From: Syntrophobotulus glycolicus DSM 8271
Lineage (GTDB): Bacteria > Bacillota > Desulfitobacteriia > Desulfitobacteriales > Syntrophobotulaceae
DNA length: 64,000 nucleotides
Assembly (NCBI RefSeq): GCF_000190635.1
Contig: NC_015172.1
Location: forward strand, 1,674,001-1,738,000
Direction of reading: 5' to 3'
The position numbers and the translations under genes were made by a program. This document shows positions 41,531-52,088 of this stretch, one piece after another; within the stretch, counting starts at the first letter, position 1, and every line of letters begins with the position of its first letter. The notes beneath the pieces are model-generated. The model saw only the letters and a program-made list of their open reading frames with translations. It searched no databases and was not told where the DNA came from.

Positions 41531-42111
41531 GTTTGTACAAGGTCGCCAGGGCGGTGCTGCGGGTACTGCTCCGGTTTAAAGGATATCAGGTCGAGGGCAG
41601 GGAAAATTTCCCGGAAAAAGGCCCGGTCATTATCGCGGCCAATCATTTAAGCCTTTGGGACCCGGTAGTGGTTGGTTGTGCCATAGATCGGACAGTATTT
41701 TATATGGCAAAAGAAGAATTATTTCAGGTGCCTTTTTTAGGGTGGCTTCTCACCAAATTGAAGTCTTTTCCGGTAAAAAGGGGACAAGGCGATATCGCGG
41801 CTATCCGCAGAGCCCTTGCGGTTTTAAAGGAAGGTCACGTTTTAGGTGTGTTTCCTGAAGGGAAAAGGTCCGTATCAGGAGAGATGCAGGAAGCGATGGC
41901 CGGTATCGCCTTAATTATGGAGAAGAGTAAAGCTCCGGTGGTTCCGGTTAAGGTTTGGGATGCGGGAAGAGAGGACGGGAAAAAAAGAGGATCTTTTAAA
42001 GTTGTGATCGGGAGACCGATTTATCCTGAGAAAATTATGATTCCGGAAAAAGAAGAAAACAGGAGAAATTGGCTGGCTAATCATATCATGACATTTGTTC
42101 AGGAGATGTGA
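41527..42111 (+). CDS. plsC: 1-acyl-sn-glycerol-3-phosphate acyltransferase
   Basis: A 194-residue PlsC: HxxxxD motif NHLSLWD, then FPVKRGQGD and FPEGKRSVSG for glycerol-phosphate binding. It makes phosphatidic acid. TTG start overlapping the cmk stop, with AGGAGG upstream. A partial terminator (42114-42148) separates it from ispH. Confidence 0.94.
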   Translation: MSLYKVARAVLRVLLRFKGYQVEGRENFPEKGPVIIAANHLSLWDPVVVGCAIDRTVFYMAKEELFQVPFLGWLLTKLKSFPVKRGQGDIAAIRRALAVLKEGHVLGVFPEGKRSVSGEMQEAMAGIALIMEKSKAPVVPVKVWDAGREDGKKRGSFKVVIGRPIYPEKIMIPEKEENRRNWLANHIMTFVQEM

Positions 42112-42113
42112 TA

Positions 42114-42148
42114 TGCTATTGCTCTCACCAATAGCAGGATTTTTTTGT
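42114..42148 (+). terminator. Terminator-like hairpin between plsC and ispH-S1
   Basis: TGCTATTG (42114-42121) pairs with CAATAGCA (42129-42136), then GGATTTTTTT. May partially end cmk-plsC transcripts. Confidence 0.75.
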
Positions 42149-42195
42149 TTGCTTAGCGAATCTTAATGTTTAGGTTTTAAAGGAGGTCAGCATAA

Positions 42196-44184
42196 TTGGA
42201 AATCATCCGGGCAGATAAAGCAGGTTTCTGTTTTGGGGTCAAAAGAGCCATTGAAATGGCCGCAAAGGCCTCGAAAAACGGAGATGCAGCATCACTCGGC
42301 CCGCTCATTCATAACCAGCAGGTGGTCGATTATCTTACCGGGCAAGGAATTCAAGTCATCGATTCTATTGAAGAGCTTCAGCCGGGTGCCCAGCTGATTA
42401 TCAGGTCACACGGGATTGCGCCTGCAGGCTATGAGTCTGCAGCCCATAAAAATATTCCGCTAATCGACGCAACCTGCCCTTTTGTGCAGAAAGCCCAAAG
42501 ATTAGCGGCAGAGGCATCGAAAAGCAATATGCTGATTGTGGTAGGGGACCGCAATCATCCTGAGGTTCAGGGAATACTCGGTTGGGCCGGGAGCCATTCC
42601 CGGGTAGTTGAAACCTTGGAAGAAGCCCAGCGCTTATCTTTCTTTTCCAAGCTTGCTGTTTTAGCCCAGACTACCCTGCCCAGGAGCACTTTTCTGGAGA
42701 TTGTGGAGGAACTGAAGAGCCATACGGAGCAACTGATCATTTATGATACAATTTGCAACGCAACATCGGAACGTCAGGATTCGGCGGCAGAAGTTTCCGA
42801 AAGGGCGGATCTGATGATTGTCGTGGGTGGAAGGCACAGTTCAAACACACGGAAATTGGAATCCATTTGCGGCAAAAAATGCCCTACGCATTTAATTGAA
42901 ACAGCAGACGAATTGCAACAAATCTGGTTTGCAGATGTCCGCAAGGCGGGCTTAACCGCCGGGGCGTCTACGCCGGATTGGATTATTGAGGAGGTTTATA
43001 AAAGAATGTCGGAAATACTTGAAAACAAAGACAATGAAGAAACCATGGAGAATTTTGAAGGCAGTCTCCCTGAATTATATAGAGGGGCATTGGTCAAAGG
43101 CACCGTTGTGAAGATGACTCATGATGAAGTTTACGTGGATATTTCATGGAAGTCCGAAGGGGTGATTCCGCAGGGAGAACTGTCCGCTGTCAGGGGGACC
43201 CGTCCGGAAGAAGTGGTCAAGCTTGGGGATGAAATCGAAGTCGTTGTCCTGAGACTGGAAAATGAAGATGGTCATCCGGTCCTGTCCAAGCGGAGGGCTA
43301 ACGAAATTAAAGCCAGAGAAGTGCTGGCAAAAGCTGCGGAAACCAAAGAAGAGATTCAGGCGGTAGCTGTTGAAGTTGTCAAGGGGGGACTGCTTGTTGA
43401 CCTTGGCATGCGCGGTTTTGTGCCCGCTTCCCAGATTCAGCCTGATTTTGTTGCTGATCTCAACCAGTTTGTCGGTCAGACGTTAAGACTCAGAATCATT
43501 GAATTTGATGAAGGGAAGAAAAAACTCGTTCTGTCCCAGAAGGCGATTCTGGCTGAGGAAAGAGAACAGGAAAAGGAAAAGCTCTTTGCGACCATCAAAG
43601 AAGGCGATGTTGTTCAGGGCGTCGTACGCAGATTGACGGACTTTGGGGCCTTTATTGATCTGGGCGGTGTCGATGGTCTCCTGCATGTTTCGGATATGGC
43701 TTTTTCCAGAGTCAGCAACCCTTCGGATATTGTCAATATCGGTGATGAAGTTGAGGTTCAAATCATTTCTGTTGATCAGTCCAAAGGAAGAATATCCCTG
43801 GGACTGAAGCAATTGAAAACAAATCCCTGGGACCAGGCCGGTACCAAATATCCCGTCGGCTCGACGGTTCAGGCTAAAGTCGTCCGGATCGCTGTTTTTG
43901 GAGCTTTTGTTCAACTGGAAGACGGGATAGACGCTCTGATCCATATTTCTCAGCTTGCCGACCGCCGTGTGGGTAAAGTCGATGAAGTTGTTAAAATCGG
44001 CGATGTCATTGAAGCCAAGATTATTGAATGTAAACCCGAAGAGAAAAGAATCAGTCTCAGTATACGGGAGCTTATTGCTGATAAACAGAATGCTGATGCT
44101 CAGGAAGATTTGGAAAATCAACCTGAAATCAAAGAGGTTACCATAGGTGAAGCCGTGTTATCCGCAGATGAAAACGAACAATAG
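42196..44184 (+). CDS. ispH: IspH (HMBPP reductase) fused to ribosomal protein S1-like domains
   Basis: A 662-residue fusion. Residues 1-~280 are IspH, last step of the MEP isoprenoid pathway, with the cluster Cys residues in AGFCFGVKRA, DATCPFV and TICNATSERQ. Residues ~300-640 carry four S1 (OB-fold) RNA-binding repeats, e.g. VKGTVVKMTHDEVYVDISWKSEGVIP and VVQGVVRRLTDFGAFIDLGGVDGLLHVSDM. The fusion is known in several Clostridia and would link isoprenoid synthesis with translation. TTG start, eight bases after AGGAGGT. Single undisturbed frame. Confidence 0.96.
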   Translation: MEIIRADKAGFCFGVKRAIEMAAKASKNGDAASLGPLIHNQQVVDYLTGQGIQVIDSIEELQPGAQLIIRSHGIAPAGYESAAHKNIPLIDATCPFVQKAQRLAAEASKSNMLIVVGDRNHPEVQGILGWAGSHSRVVETLEEAQRLSFFSKLAVLAQTTLPRSTFLEIVEELKSHTEQLIIYDTICNATSERQDSAAEVSERADLMIVVGGRHSSNTRKLESICGKKCPTHLIETADELQQIWFADVRKAGLTAGASTPDWIIEEVYKRMSEILENKDNEETMENFEGSLPELYRGALVKGTVVKMTHDEVYVDISWKSEGVIPQGELSAVRGTRPEEVVKLGDEIEVVVLRLENEDGHPVLSKRRANEIKAREVLAKAAETKEEIQAVAVEVVKGGLLVDLGMRGFVPASQIQPDFVADLNQFVGQTLRLRIIEFDEGKKKLVLSQKAILAEEREQEKEKLFATIKEGDVVQGVVRRLTDFGAFIDLGGVDGLLHVSDMAFSRVSNPSDIVNIGDEVEVQIISVDQSKGRISLGLKQLKTNPWDQAGTKYPVGSTVQAKVVRIAVFGAFVQLEDGIDALIHISQLADRRVGKVDEVVKIGDVIEAKIIECKPEEKRISLSIRELIADKQNADAQEDLENQPEIKEVTIGEAVLSADENEQ

Positions 44185-44204
44185 TCTTAAATTTCGACTG
44201 ATGC

Positions 44205-44232
44205 GGCTTCTTGCTTGGGCAAGAAGCCTTTG
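44205..44232 (+). terminator. Hairpin after ispH-S1
   Basis: GGCTTCTTGC (44205-44214), TTGG loop, GCAAGAAGCC (44219-44228), then TTTG. Strong stem, short T run, so perhaps leaky. Confidence 0.65.
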
Positions 44233-44274
44233 TGTGTAAGATGTTTTTCAGTGCTTTGATGACAGGAGGCAGTT

Positions 44275-45435
44275 ATGGTCAGTTTTAAGAAACCAAACAA
44301 ACCTGATTTCATTTTGCTTTTTACGGCATTAAGCATTTTAGCAATAGGGTTAATCATGGTTTTAAGTGCAAGTTCGGTGCTGGCCTTTAACAAAGAAGAC
44401 AATTCCTATCACTATTTTTTTCTGCAGCTACGCTGGGCGTCACTGGGTATGATCGCTGCTGGAGCAGCTTTGGTCATCCCCTACAGGCACTTGAAAAAAT
44501 TCGCGGGAGCGGGAGTGATCGTCAGTATATTTTTGTTAATTCTGGTTGAACTGACCGCTGACCCGGTAAAAGGATCGGCCCGCTGGCTTGAACTGGGGTT
44601 CTTTTCCGTGCAGCCCTCGGAAATCGCCAAATTAACTCTGATCATTTTTTTTGCCTATGTTCTGGCAAAATACCCTGTAAAAACAGCGAAGGACTTGATC
44701 ATTCCGGGAAGCTTTATGCTGGTTGTTCTATTCCTTGTCTATAAGCAGCCTGATCTGGGCACGGCGATAGTGATTGCCGCTTCTTGCGGGGCAATGCTGC
44801 TGTTGACCGAACTGCCCACTCTTTATTTTGTTACGGTTATTCCGCCTGTTTCCATCATCATGTATATCCTGATCAGAACCACAGAATATCAATGGGAGCG
44901 TGTGATTGGCTGGCTTCATCCCTGGGAGAATGCGGGCAAGCTCGGATATCAGCTCGTACAGGCCCAAATTGCTTTTGGCTCGGGAGGCTTATTTGGGATT
45001 GGCATAGGCAGAAGTGTGCAAAAGTATGGCTTTCTTCCCGAAAACTATACCGATACAATCTTTGCCATGATCGGAGAAGAATTTGGTTTTTTCGGTACGG
45101 TTTTTGTCGTCGGCTTATTTATGCTGCTCATTGCCAGGGGCTATATCATTTCTAAAGAGTGTCCGGATAAGTTCGGAAGATTTTTAGGGTTCGGACTGAC
45201 TACGGTACTGGCGATTCAGACTGTAGTTAATCTTTGTGTTGTCACGGGTTTGAGCCCGGTTACAGGGATTACGCTTCCTTTGATTTCCTATGGGGGCAGC
45301 TCACTGATCATCACGATGCTTGAGATCGGGATACTTTTGAATATCTCCTGCTACAGGGAGAACAAACAGGCAGTAAGGAACATCAATCCTAAAGGTAAAT
45401 TTCGGCCCGGTGATTCTTTCAGCTCAAGGGGATGA
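44275..45435 (+). CDS. ftsW: FtsW/RodA/SpoVE-family glycosyltransferase
   Basis: A 386-residue SEDS protein with ten helices: DFILLFTALSILAIGLIMVLSAS at the start, KGSARWLELGFFSVQPSEIAKL, QPDLGTA, and GITLPLISYGGSS. SEDS proteins polymerise lipid II with partner PBPs. The gene is outside a dcw cluster, so it may be SpoVE or a FtsW copy; names cannot be separated by sequence. AGGAGG precedes ATG 44275. Confidence 0.9.
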   Translation: MVSFKKPNKPDFILLFTALSILAIGLIMVLSASSVLAFNKEDNSYHYFFLQLRWASLGMIAAGAALVIPYRHLKKFAGAGVIVSIFLLILVELTADPVKGSARWLELGFFSVQPSEIAKLTLIIFFAYVLAKYPVKTAKDLIIPGSFMLVVLFLVYKQPDLGTAIVIAASCGAMLLLTELPTLYFVTVIPPVSIIMYILIRTTEYQWERVIGWLHPWENAGKLGYQLVQAQIAFGSGGLFGIGIGRSVQKYGFLPENYTDTIFAMIGEEFGFFGTVFVVGLFMLLIARGYIISKECPDKFGRFLGFGLTTVLAIQTVVNLCVVTGLSPVTGITLPLISYGGSSLIITMLEIGILLNISCYRENKQAVRNINPKGKFRPGDSFSSRG

Positions 45436-45440
45436 ATAGC

Positions 45441-46769
45441 ATGAATAACTATCTGACTGTCTCCTCCGTCCGCAGTGGCAGTATTGCTTCAGAAATGGAG
45501 ATTGAACCGGGTGACCGGATCCTTCATATTAATGGAAGCTTCATTGACGATATTCTGGATTTCCAATACCAAATTGCCGATGAACAATTTACCGTCTTTA
45601 TTCAGAAGATAAATGGAGAGATATGGGAGCTTGACATCGAAAAAGAACCGGGAGAGGATTTGGGGATCGAGTTAGGGCAGGTCAGTGCTCAGGGGTTGAA
45701 AAGGTGCCGGAACAACTGTGTCTTTTGTTTTGTCAGGCAGATGCCCCAAGGTCTCCGCAAATCACTTTATGACAAGGATGACGATTACAGACTGTCCGTA
45801 ACCCAGGGGTCTTATATTACTTTATCCAACCTGACAGAGAAGGATTTTCTCAGAATCCTCCGCCTGCATATCAGTCCTTTATATCTTTCCGTCCATGCCT
45901 GGAATCCTGCGGCAAGGAAAAAGCTGATGAAAAATTCCCGGGCCGCACTGCTTCCCGAACAAATCCAGCGCCTGGTTGAGGGGCGCATAACCTTGCATAC
46001 CCAAATCGTTCTTGTTCCCGGTTATAATGACGGGGAGATATTATGGGATACGGTCAATCACCTGGCGGAGCTATATCCTTCAGTGCAGTCTGTCGGTGTG
46101 GTCCCGGTAGGGTTAACCAAATTCAGGGAAGGGCTTCCTCTTTTGCGGACTGTTACCCGGAAGGAGGCGGAGATGATTCTGGAAGAAGGCACAAAGCTCC
46201 AGGAGACCCTCAGACAGAGGACAGGCAAAAGCTTAGTTTATTTTTCGGATGAATTTTACGTTTTGGCCGGAAAAAAATTTCCGGACAGAAAACTCTATGA
46301 TGATTTTCCTCAGATTGAAAACGGCATTGGGATGGCCAGTAAATTCCAAAGCGAATTAGCAAAATTATGGAGTCAAATTCCGCCTAAAATAGCTGGGAAA
46401 AGAATACATTTAATTACCGGAGTATCTGCGGCGTCTTTTTTTCGTTCGCTTGCTGCGGATTTGAGTTTTGTGCAAGGGCTTGAGCTCATTGTTCATGAAA
46501 TCAAAAATGTTTTTTTCGGGGAAACGGTTACTGTTGCGGGACTTCTCACCGCAGGGGATATTGCCGGGCAGGTGGGCAATATAGAGGGTGAAGAATTTTT
46601 GGTTCCCCGGGTCATGCTCAAAGCCGACTGTCATCTGTTTTTGGATGATTATGATATCAAATGGCTAGAAAGGAAAATTAACGGAAAAGCTGTTATAGTA
46701 GAAAATAAAGGACTGTCTTTCTTGCAGGCAATATTCGGACGTGATTTTGGAGGTGCAGATAATGAGTAG
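45441..46769 (+). CDS. DUF512 radical-SAM-like protein with PDZ domain
   Basis: A 442-residue protein. An N-terminal PDZ-like domain (~1-70; [16 protein letters not shown]) is followed by a Cys motif CRNNCVFCF of radical-SAM type, a barrel region and the DUF512 C-terminus with [11 protein letters not shown] and [21 protein letters not shown]. Always adjacent to der in Clostridia; role unknown. ATG 45441 has AAGGGGA eight bases upstream. Overlaps der by eight bases. Confidence 0.88.
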   Translation: MNNYLTVSSVRSGSIASEMEIEPGDRILHINGSFIDDILDFQYQIADEQFTVFIQKINGEIWELDIEKEPGEDLGIELGQVSAQGLKRCRNNCVFCFVRQMPQGLRKSLYDKDDDYRLSVTQGSYITLSNLTEKDFLRILRLHISPLYLSVHAWNPAARKKLMKNSRAALLPEQIQRLVEGRITLHTQIVLVPGYNDGEILWDTVNHLAELYPSVQSVGVVPVGLTKFREGLPLLRTVTRKEAEMILEEGTKLQETLRQRTGKSLVYFSDEFYVLAGKKFPDRKLYDDFPQIENGIGMASKFQSELAKLWSQIPPKIAGKRIHLITGVSAASFFRSLAADLSFVQGLELIVHEIKNVFFGETVTVAGLLTAGDIAGQVGNIEGEEFLVPRVMLKADCHLFLDDYDIKWLERKINGKAVIVENKGLSFLQAIFGRDFGGADNE

Positions 46770-48093
46770 ACCGGTAGTAGCAATTGTTGGGCGACCTAAT
46801 GTGGGAAAATCAACACTTTTTAATAGAGTTGTGGGCCGGATGATCGCGATTGTGGAAAATACTCCGGGGGTGACAAGGGACAGATTGTATTTTGAGGCTC
46901 AGTGGCTCAACCGCAATTTTACCCTGATCGATACAGGAGGAATTGAATTCAAGGACCAAAGCACACCGTTGTCTTCCTTGATGAAGCAGCAGGCAGAAAT
47001 TGCCGTGGAAGAGGCGGATGTTGTGGTATTTGTTCTGGACGGCAAAACCAAGGCCACTGTGGAAGATGAGATGGTGGCCAAATTTCTGCGCAGCTCGGGG
47101 AAACCGGTGGTTTTGGTTGTCAACAAGGTTGAGAATTTTAAGAATTACGAAGTGGAATCCTATGAATATCTTGAGCTGGGTTTTGGGGAGCCAATCCCGG
47201 TTTCGGCGGCCCATGGGATGAATATCGGGGACATGCTGGACAAAGTAGTGGAGAACTTGCCCGAGGATGACAGTGAAGACGTTTCACCCGATGTGATTAA
47301 GATTGCCGTGATCGGCAGGCCGAACGTCGGCAAATCCTCGCTGGTCAATAAAATGGTGGGAGAGGAGCGGGTGATTGTCAGCGATATTGCCGGAACGACC
47401 CGTGATGCCATTGATACTCCTTTCCGGTTTGAAGACCGGGATTACGTATTAATCGATACCGCCGGGATCAGACGAAGAAAAAAAATTGCCGAGCTTACCG
47501 AGAATTACAGTGTCATCCGCTCTTTCAGGGCGATTGACAGGGCGGATGTCGTGCTGATGATGCTTGACGCCGTGGAAGGAGTAACCGACCAGGATAAACG
47601 GATAGCGGGATATGCTCATGAAGCGGGTAAAGCAATCATATTAGTGATCAATAAGTGGGATCTGATTGAGAAGGATGACAAAACCATCAACCGGTTTGAA
47701 CGGGACATTAGAGAGGAACTGGCTTTTATGGCTTATGCCCCAACTCAGTTTATTTCGGCCAAGACCGGTCAAAGAGTGCATAAGATCATAGAGCTGGTAG
47801 ATTTTGTGGCCGAGCAAAATTGCCACCGGATACTCACCAGCACCTTAAACAATGAGCTTCGGGAATGGCTTTATCTAAATCCTCCTCCAAGCGACAAGGG
47901 AAAACGCCTGAAGATCCTTTATGCTACGCAAAGGGAAGTCAAGCCCCCCACTTTTATTTTCTTTGTCAATGATCCGGAGCTGATGCATTTTTCTTATCAA
48001 AGGTATTTAGAAAATCAATTGCGGAAAACTTTTGGATTTGAGGGGTCTCCCATAAAAATGATCGTACGGAGAAATAAAGAGGAGAAAGAATGA
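46762..48093 (+). CDS. der: Ribosome biogenesis GTPase Der
   Basis: A 443-residue double GTPase: G1 motifs GRPNVGKST and [10 protein letters not shown]3 DTGGIE and DTAGIR, G4 NKVE and NKWD, then a KH-like C-terminal domain. Needed for 50S assembly. GGAGGTGCAG precedes ATG 46762. Overlaps DUF512 upstream and plsY downstream. Confidence 0.97.
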   Translation: MSRPVVAIVGRPNVGKSTLFNRVVGRMIAIVENTPGVTRDRLYFEAQWLNRNFTLIDTGGIEFKDQSTPLSSLMKQQAEIAVEEADVVVFVLDGKTKATVEDEMVAKFLRSSGKPVVLVVNKVENFKNYEVESYEYLELGFGEPIPVSAAHGMNIGDMLDKVVENLPEDDSEDVSPDVIKIAVIGRPNVGKSSLVNKMVGEERVIVSDIAGTTRDAIDTPFRFEDRDYVLIDTAGIRRRKKIAELTENYSVIRSFRAIDRADVVLMMLDAVEGVTDQDKRIAGYAHEAGKAIILVINKWDLIEKDDKTINRFERDIREELAFMAYAPTQFISAKTGQRVHKIIELVDFVAEQNCHRILTSTLNNELREWLYLNPPPSDKGKRLKILYATQREVKPPTFIFFVNDPELMHFSYQRYLENQLRKTFGFEGSPIKMIVRRNKEEKE

Positions 48094-48701
48094 TGATGGT
48101 GCCTTATCTGGAGTATACAGTATTTTTAGCGGCATATCTGTCAGGCACAATTCCCTTTGCTTTTCTGATCGGCAAATACAAAAAAATCGATGTGCGCAAC
48201 CACGGAAGCGGTAATATAGGAGCGACCAATGCGCTGAGAGTATTAGGCAAAAGGGCCGGAGCCACAGTAATGGTTTGTGATATCTTAAAAGGGACGCTGG
48301 CGGCCTATCTTTGCAGTTTGTTTTTTGGTCCATGGGGAGGGCTGACAGGGGGCTTATTAGCCATGGCGGGACATAGCTGGAACCCTTTTTTTGGCTTTAA
48401 GCCAAGCGGCAAGGGCGTTGCGACAGGCTGTGGAGCATTGATCATTCTTATGCCTGAGGTCATGCTGATCAGCGGGACAGTATTTTTTGTCGTGACAATG
48501 GTCAGCCGGATGGTATCCCTGGCTTCCATTCTGGGATCAGCCACAGCTTTGATCATGTCGATGGTCTTTCCTGAGCCTTTGCCGTTCAGACTGTTCACCC
48601 TGATTGGGGCAAGCCTGGTTTTTGTCAGACACCGGGCGAATATCAAGAGGATCATTGATGGGACGGAGTCTCGAATTGGCTGTAACAAAGAAAAGGAGTG
48701 A
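48090..48701 (+). CDS. plsY: Acyl-phosphate glycerol-3-phosphate acyltransferase PlsY
   Basis: A 203-residue membrane enzyme with five helices: [49 protein letters not shown] and [12 protein letters not shown]. It starts phospholipid synthesis by acylating G3P, made by the next gene gpsA. Starts in the der stop (ATGATGATG, first or second ATG). Confidence 0.95.
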   Translation: MMMVPYLEYTVFLAAYLSGTIPFAFLIGKYKKIDVRNHGSGNIGATNALRVLGKRAGATVMVCDILKGTLAAYLCSLFFGPWGGLTGGLLAMAGHSWNPFFGFKPSGKGVATGCGALIILMPEVMLISGTVFFVVTMVSRMVSLASILGSATALIMSMVFPEPLPFRLFTLIGASLVFVRHRANIKRIIDGTESRIGCNKEKE

Positions 48702-48705
48702 GCGA

Positions 48706-49716
48706 ATGGTTAAAACGGCGGTTTACGGATCAGGGAGCTGGGGTACGGCAATTGCCAGTGTTTTAGCCGGTGCCGGTCATCATACATATCTCATCGGCAG
48801 GCATTCCGATGAAATCGAGTTAATGCGTAGAAAAAGAGAAAATGTGCATTATCTGCCGGGAGTCTTTTTACCTGATAATATTTTGCCGACGACGGATTTG
48901 ACGAAGCTGGAGGCTGACGCAGTTTTCATCTGTGTTCCTTCTCATGCTGTGAGGGAAGGGGCCAGACGGATCAAGCCTTATCTGAAACAGGACTGTATTA
49001 TCGTCAATACGGCCAAGGGCTTGGAAGAGGGGACTCATCTCAGGCTATCGGAAGTATTGGCCGAGGAGCTGCCTTTAATGCCGCTTGCTGTCCTCTCCGG
49101 GCCCAGCCATGCCGAGGAAGTGGGCCGAAATATGCCGACAGCCGTTGTTGTCTCAGCCAGTGATAAGCAAACTGCGGAACGTGTTCAGGACCTGATCATG
49201 ACTCCGATGTTCAGAGTATATGTAAACTTAGATCTGGTCGGAGTAGAGCTCGGCGGAGCCTTAAAGAACATTATTGCTTTATGCTCCGGAGCGGCTGAAG
49301 GGATGAATACCAGGGATAATGCGAAAGCGGCTCTCATGACCAGAGGATTGGCTGAAATAACCAGACTTGGGGTAGCGCTCGGTGCGGATCCTTTGACCTT
49401 TTCAGGTCTCTCCGGTCTGGGAGACCTGATTGTGACCTGTACCAGTCAACACAGCCGTAACCTGAGGGCCGGAAGGGCATTGGGTGCGGGAAAGCCCCTT
49501 GATCAAGTGTTGAAGGAAGTAGGCATGGTGGTGGAAGGAGTCAGGACAACGAAATCCGCTTATGAGTTAAGCAGGAAAATCGGCATATCGATGCCCATCA
49601 CAGAGCAGGCCTTCAAGGTCCTGTTTGAGGGAGCCAATCCTGATAAAGCCATTGCCAATTTGATGATGCGGGGAAAGAAGCATGAATATGAACCTCTGGT
49701 TTCATTTGAGAGTTAG
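48706..49716 (+). CDS. gpsA: Glycerol-3-phosphate dehydrogenase [NAD(P)+]
   Basis: A 336-residue enzyme reducing DHAP to G3P. NAD fold YGSGSWGTAIAS, substrate region SGPSHAEEVG, catalytic Lys in ELGGALKNIIAL, and SGLSGLGDLIVTCTSQHSRN. AAAGGAGTGAGCGA precedes ATG 48706; the longer in-frame start lies within plsY. Supplies G3P to PlsY upstream. Confidence 0.96.
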   Translation: MVKTAVYGSGSWGTAIASVLAGAGHHTYLIGRHSDEIELMRRKRENVHYLPGVFLPDNILPTTDLTKLEADAVFICVPSHAVREGARRIKPYLKQDCIIVNTAKGLEEGTHLRLSEVLAEELPLMPLAVLSGPSHAEEVGRNMPTAVVVSASDKQTAERVQDLIMTPMFRVYVNLDLVGVELGGALKNIIALCSGAAEGMNTRDNAKAALMTRGLAEITRLGVALGADPLTFSGLSGLGDLIVTCTSQHSRNLRAGRALGAGKPLDQVLKEVGMVVEGVRTTKSAYELSRKIGISMPITEQAFKVLFEGANPDKAIANLMMRGKKHEYEPLVSFES

Positions 49717-49739
49717 CGCCGCGAGGCGCTTTTTTTTTA
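49717..49739 (+). terminator. Intrinsic terminator after gpsA
   Basis: GCGCC, GCGA loop, GGCGC, then eight T. It ends the ftsW-gpsA run. Confidence 0.92.
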
Positions 49740-49890
49740 TTAATTCCTAAATATTTTGGTCTAAATAATCTTTTTGAAAAATATAAATATATTGCTTGAA
49801 GTGCTAGTCCTGTTTAAGTTTTTACCATACATGTATCTCATCAAGGAGAGGTCCTTTGGAGGGCTGCACGCAAAAAGGGAGGGAAAGGCA

Positions 49891-51375
49891 ATGCAAAATT
49901 ATGACATCTTCAGCGACATTGCTGAAAGAACGGGGGGGGATATTTATTTCGGAGTAGTGGGTCCTGTCAGAACCGGAAAATCCACATTTATCAAAAGATT
50001 TATGGAGCTTTTGGTTTTGCCCAATATTGCCAATGTTTTTGAACGGGAAAGAGCAAGGGATGAACTTCCTCAAAGCGGAGCAGGCAAAAGGATCACGACG
50101 ACAGAACCAAAATTTATTCCTTCGGAAGCAGTGGAAGTAATCATTAAAGATACGATCAAGATGAATGTACGTTTGGTCGATTGCGTAGGCTATGCGGTGG
50201 ATGGGGCGATAGGCTATGAGGACGGAGAAGATGATCAGCCCAGAATGATCCATACTCCCTGGAGTGATGAGGCAATTCCATTTGAAGAAGCGGCTGAGCT
50301 CGGCACCAGAAAAGTGATCACTGATCATTCGACGTTAGGAATCGTGCTGACCACCGATGGATCTATTTCTGAAATACCCCGCGAAAGTTATGTGGAAGCA
50401 GAACAGAGAGTCGTCGCGGAGCTTCAGGAAATCGGCAAACCCTTTATCATTATTTTAAATACAACGAGGCCGTTTGCGGAAAATACGCTGGAACTCTGCC
50501 GTTCTCTCGGGGAAAATTATCAGGTGCCTGTTATTCCTGTGGACTGCATGGAAATAAACATCAGTGACATTACGCAGATTCTGGAAGAGATCCTTTATGA
50601 ATTCCCTGTGGATGAAGTCAATATCGAGCTGCCCAAGTGGGTGGAAGAGCTGGAACACAGCAACAGAGTGAGGGTAAGCTTTGATGAATCCATCCAAAAT
50701 GCGGTTTCCGAAATCAAACGAATCAGAGACATTGATCATGCCCTGGATATTTTAAATGAATCGTCTTATGCGAAAGAGGTCATTCTCAAACAAACCGACC
50801 TGGGAACAGGAAAAGCGGAAATTGAGATTTTTACCGACCCTGAGCTATATAAAGAAATTCTTGAAGAACTGACCGGGATCTCAATTGAAGGCGAACATAC
50901 CATCATGAGAATGATCATGGACTACAGCAAAGCCAAGAAAGAGTGGGATAAACTGTCGAAGGCTTTTGAAGAGGTTCAGATAAACGGTTATGGCGTTGTT
51001 ACCCCTCAGTTGGAGGAAATGTTCCTGGAAGAACCGGAGCTTGTGAAATCAGGGGGGCATTACGGGATTAAACTGAAAGCCAGCGCCCCGTCACTGCATA
51101 TCCTGCGGGCGGATGTCACGACAGAAATCACACCGCTCATCGGTACGGAAAAACAAGCTGAAGAACTGGTGAAATATATTCTTGATGAATTTGAAGAGGA
51201 TCCGAAAAAAGTGTGGAACTCTAATATTTTTGGCAAATCATTGCATGACCTGGTCAGGGAAGGGATACAAAACAAGCTTTATAAGGTTCCCGAGAACGTT
51301 CAGGTCAAACTTCAGGATACCTTGCAGCGGATCGTAAATGACGGGCATGGCGGACTGATTTGCATAATCATTTAA
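49891..51375 (+). CDS. spoIVA: Stage IV sporulation protein A (spore coat ATPase)
   Basis: A 494-residue SpoIVA: DIFSDIAERTGGDIYFGVVGPVRTGKSTFIKRF at the start with Walker A, the SAGKRITTTEPKF-like switch and VDCVGYAV, and the C-terminal GHGGLICIII. It forms the basement layer of the spore coat by ATP hydrolysis. GGGAGGGAAAGG precedes ATG 49891; an in-frame start at 49774 adds ~40 residues outside the family. A CATACATG at 49826-49833 resembles the SigE -10 box; mother-cell expression is inferred. Confidence 0.97.
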   Translation: MQNYDIFSDIAERTGGDIYFGVVGPVRTGKSTFIKRFMELLVLPNIANVFERERARDELPQSGAGKRITTTEPKFIPSEAVEVIIKDTIKMNVRLVDCVGYAVDGAIGYEDGEDDQPRMIHTPWSDEAIPFEEAAELGTRKVITDHSTLGIVLTTDGSISEIPRESYVEAEQRVVAELQEIGKPFIIILNTTRPFAENTLELCRSLGENYQVPVIPVDCMEINISDITQILEEILYEFPVDEVNIELPKWVEELEHSNRVRVSFDESIQNAVSEIKRIRDIDHALDILNESSYAKEVILKQTDLGTGKAEIEIFTDPELYKEILEELTGISIEGEHTIMRMIMDYSKAKKEWDKLSKAFEEVQINGYGVVTPQLEEMFLEEPELVKSGGHYGIKLKASAPSLHILRADVTTEITPLIGTEKQAEELVKYILDEFEEDPKKVWNSNIFGKSLHDLVREGIQNKLYKVPENVQVKLQDTLQRIVNDGHGGLICIII

Positions 51376-51423
51376 TGAAAAAGAATAATCTTTAAATCAA
51401 AAAAATTCATTCATCATAAAAAC

Positions 51424-51452
51424 GGAGATGTCTATCAGGCATCTCTTTTTTC
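51424..51452 (+). terminator. Intrinsic terminator after spoIVA
   Basis: GAGATG...CATCTC (51425-51445) followed by TTTTTTC. Confidence 0.8.
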
Positions 51453-51468
51453 TTTGAGCAGTTTGCTG

Positions 51469-51498
51469 TTGTCAATTTGCCGTGAGGAAGCTTATAAT
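51469..51498 (+). promoter_or_regulatory. Promoter of the ACT-domain gene
   Basis: TTGTCA (51469-51474), 18 bases, TATAAT (51493-51498). Confidence 0.65.
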
Positions 51499-51532
51499 AC
51501 AGATTAGGATCAGTTTTAAGAGGAGAAATCGC

Positions 51533-51979
51533 GTGTCGAACAAAAAAAAGGATTTTCTGCTTGTAAATAAGGATATTTTACCGGAAGCGATTCTGAAGAC
51601 AGCTCAGGCCAAGGAGTTGCTGGCGAAATTTGATGTTCTGACGGTAAATGAGGCCTGTGAGCGGGTCGAGATGAGCAGAAGCGCATTTTATAAATATAAA
51701 GACGGTGTTTTTCCTTTCTATGAAGCGGGTAAAGGAAGGATCATCACCCTTGCCCTTATTCTGGTGGACAAGGCAGGTATCTTATCCAATGTTCTTAATG
51801 ATATCGCTTCGGTCGGGGGTAATGTCCTGACGATTAATCAGGGTATTCCTTTGCAGGGGATTGCAAATGTTTCTATTGCCATTGAAACAGAAGCAATGGA
51901 AGAGAGCGTGGAAAGCCTGCTTTCTCATTTAAGCGAGCTGGATGGGGTGCGAAAAATAGAATTAATCTCAAAAAGCTGA
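51533..51979 (+). CDS. pheB: ACT-domain protein (PheB-like)
   Basis: A 148-residue protein of the UPF0735/PheB family: FLLVNKDILPEAILKT, SRSAFYKYKDGVFPF and the C-terminal ACT domain (IITLALILVDKAGILSNVLNDIASVGGNVLTINQ). ACT domains bind amino acids; PheB in Bacillus lies with pheA and may help chorismate mutase/prephenate steps. GTG 51533 follows AGGAGA at suitable distance; GTG 51482 lies before the promoter -10 and is rejected. Confidence 0.9.
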   Translation: MSNKKKDFLLVNKDILPEAILKTAQAKELLAKFDVLTVNEACERVEMSRSAFYKYKDGVFPFYEAGKGRIITLALILVDKAGILSNVLNDIASVGGNVLTINQGIPLQGIANVSIAIETEAMEESVESLLSHLSELDGVRKIELISKS

Positions 51980-52088
51980 GAGAAAGGGATGGGAGGCAAT
52001 ACCTCATGGAAACAGAACCCGATGGTCGGCATATGATAATCAATTATAGTTACTTAACCGGAAACAGTGATTCGACAATAATAAATAG

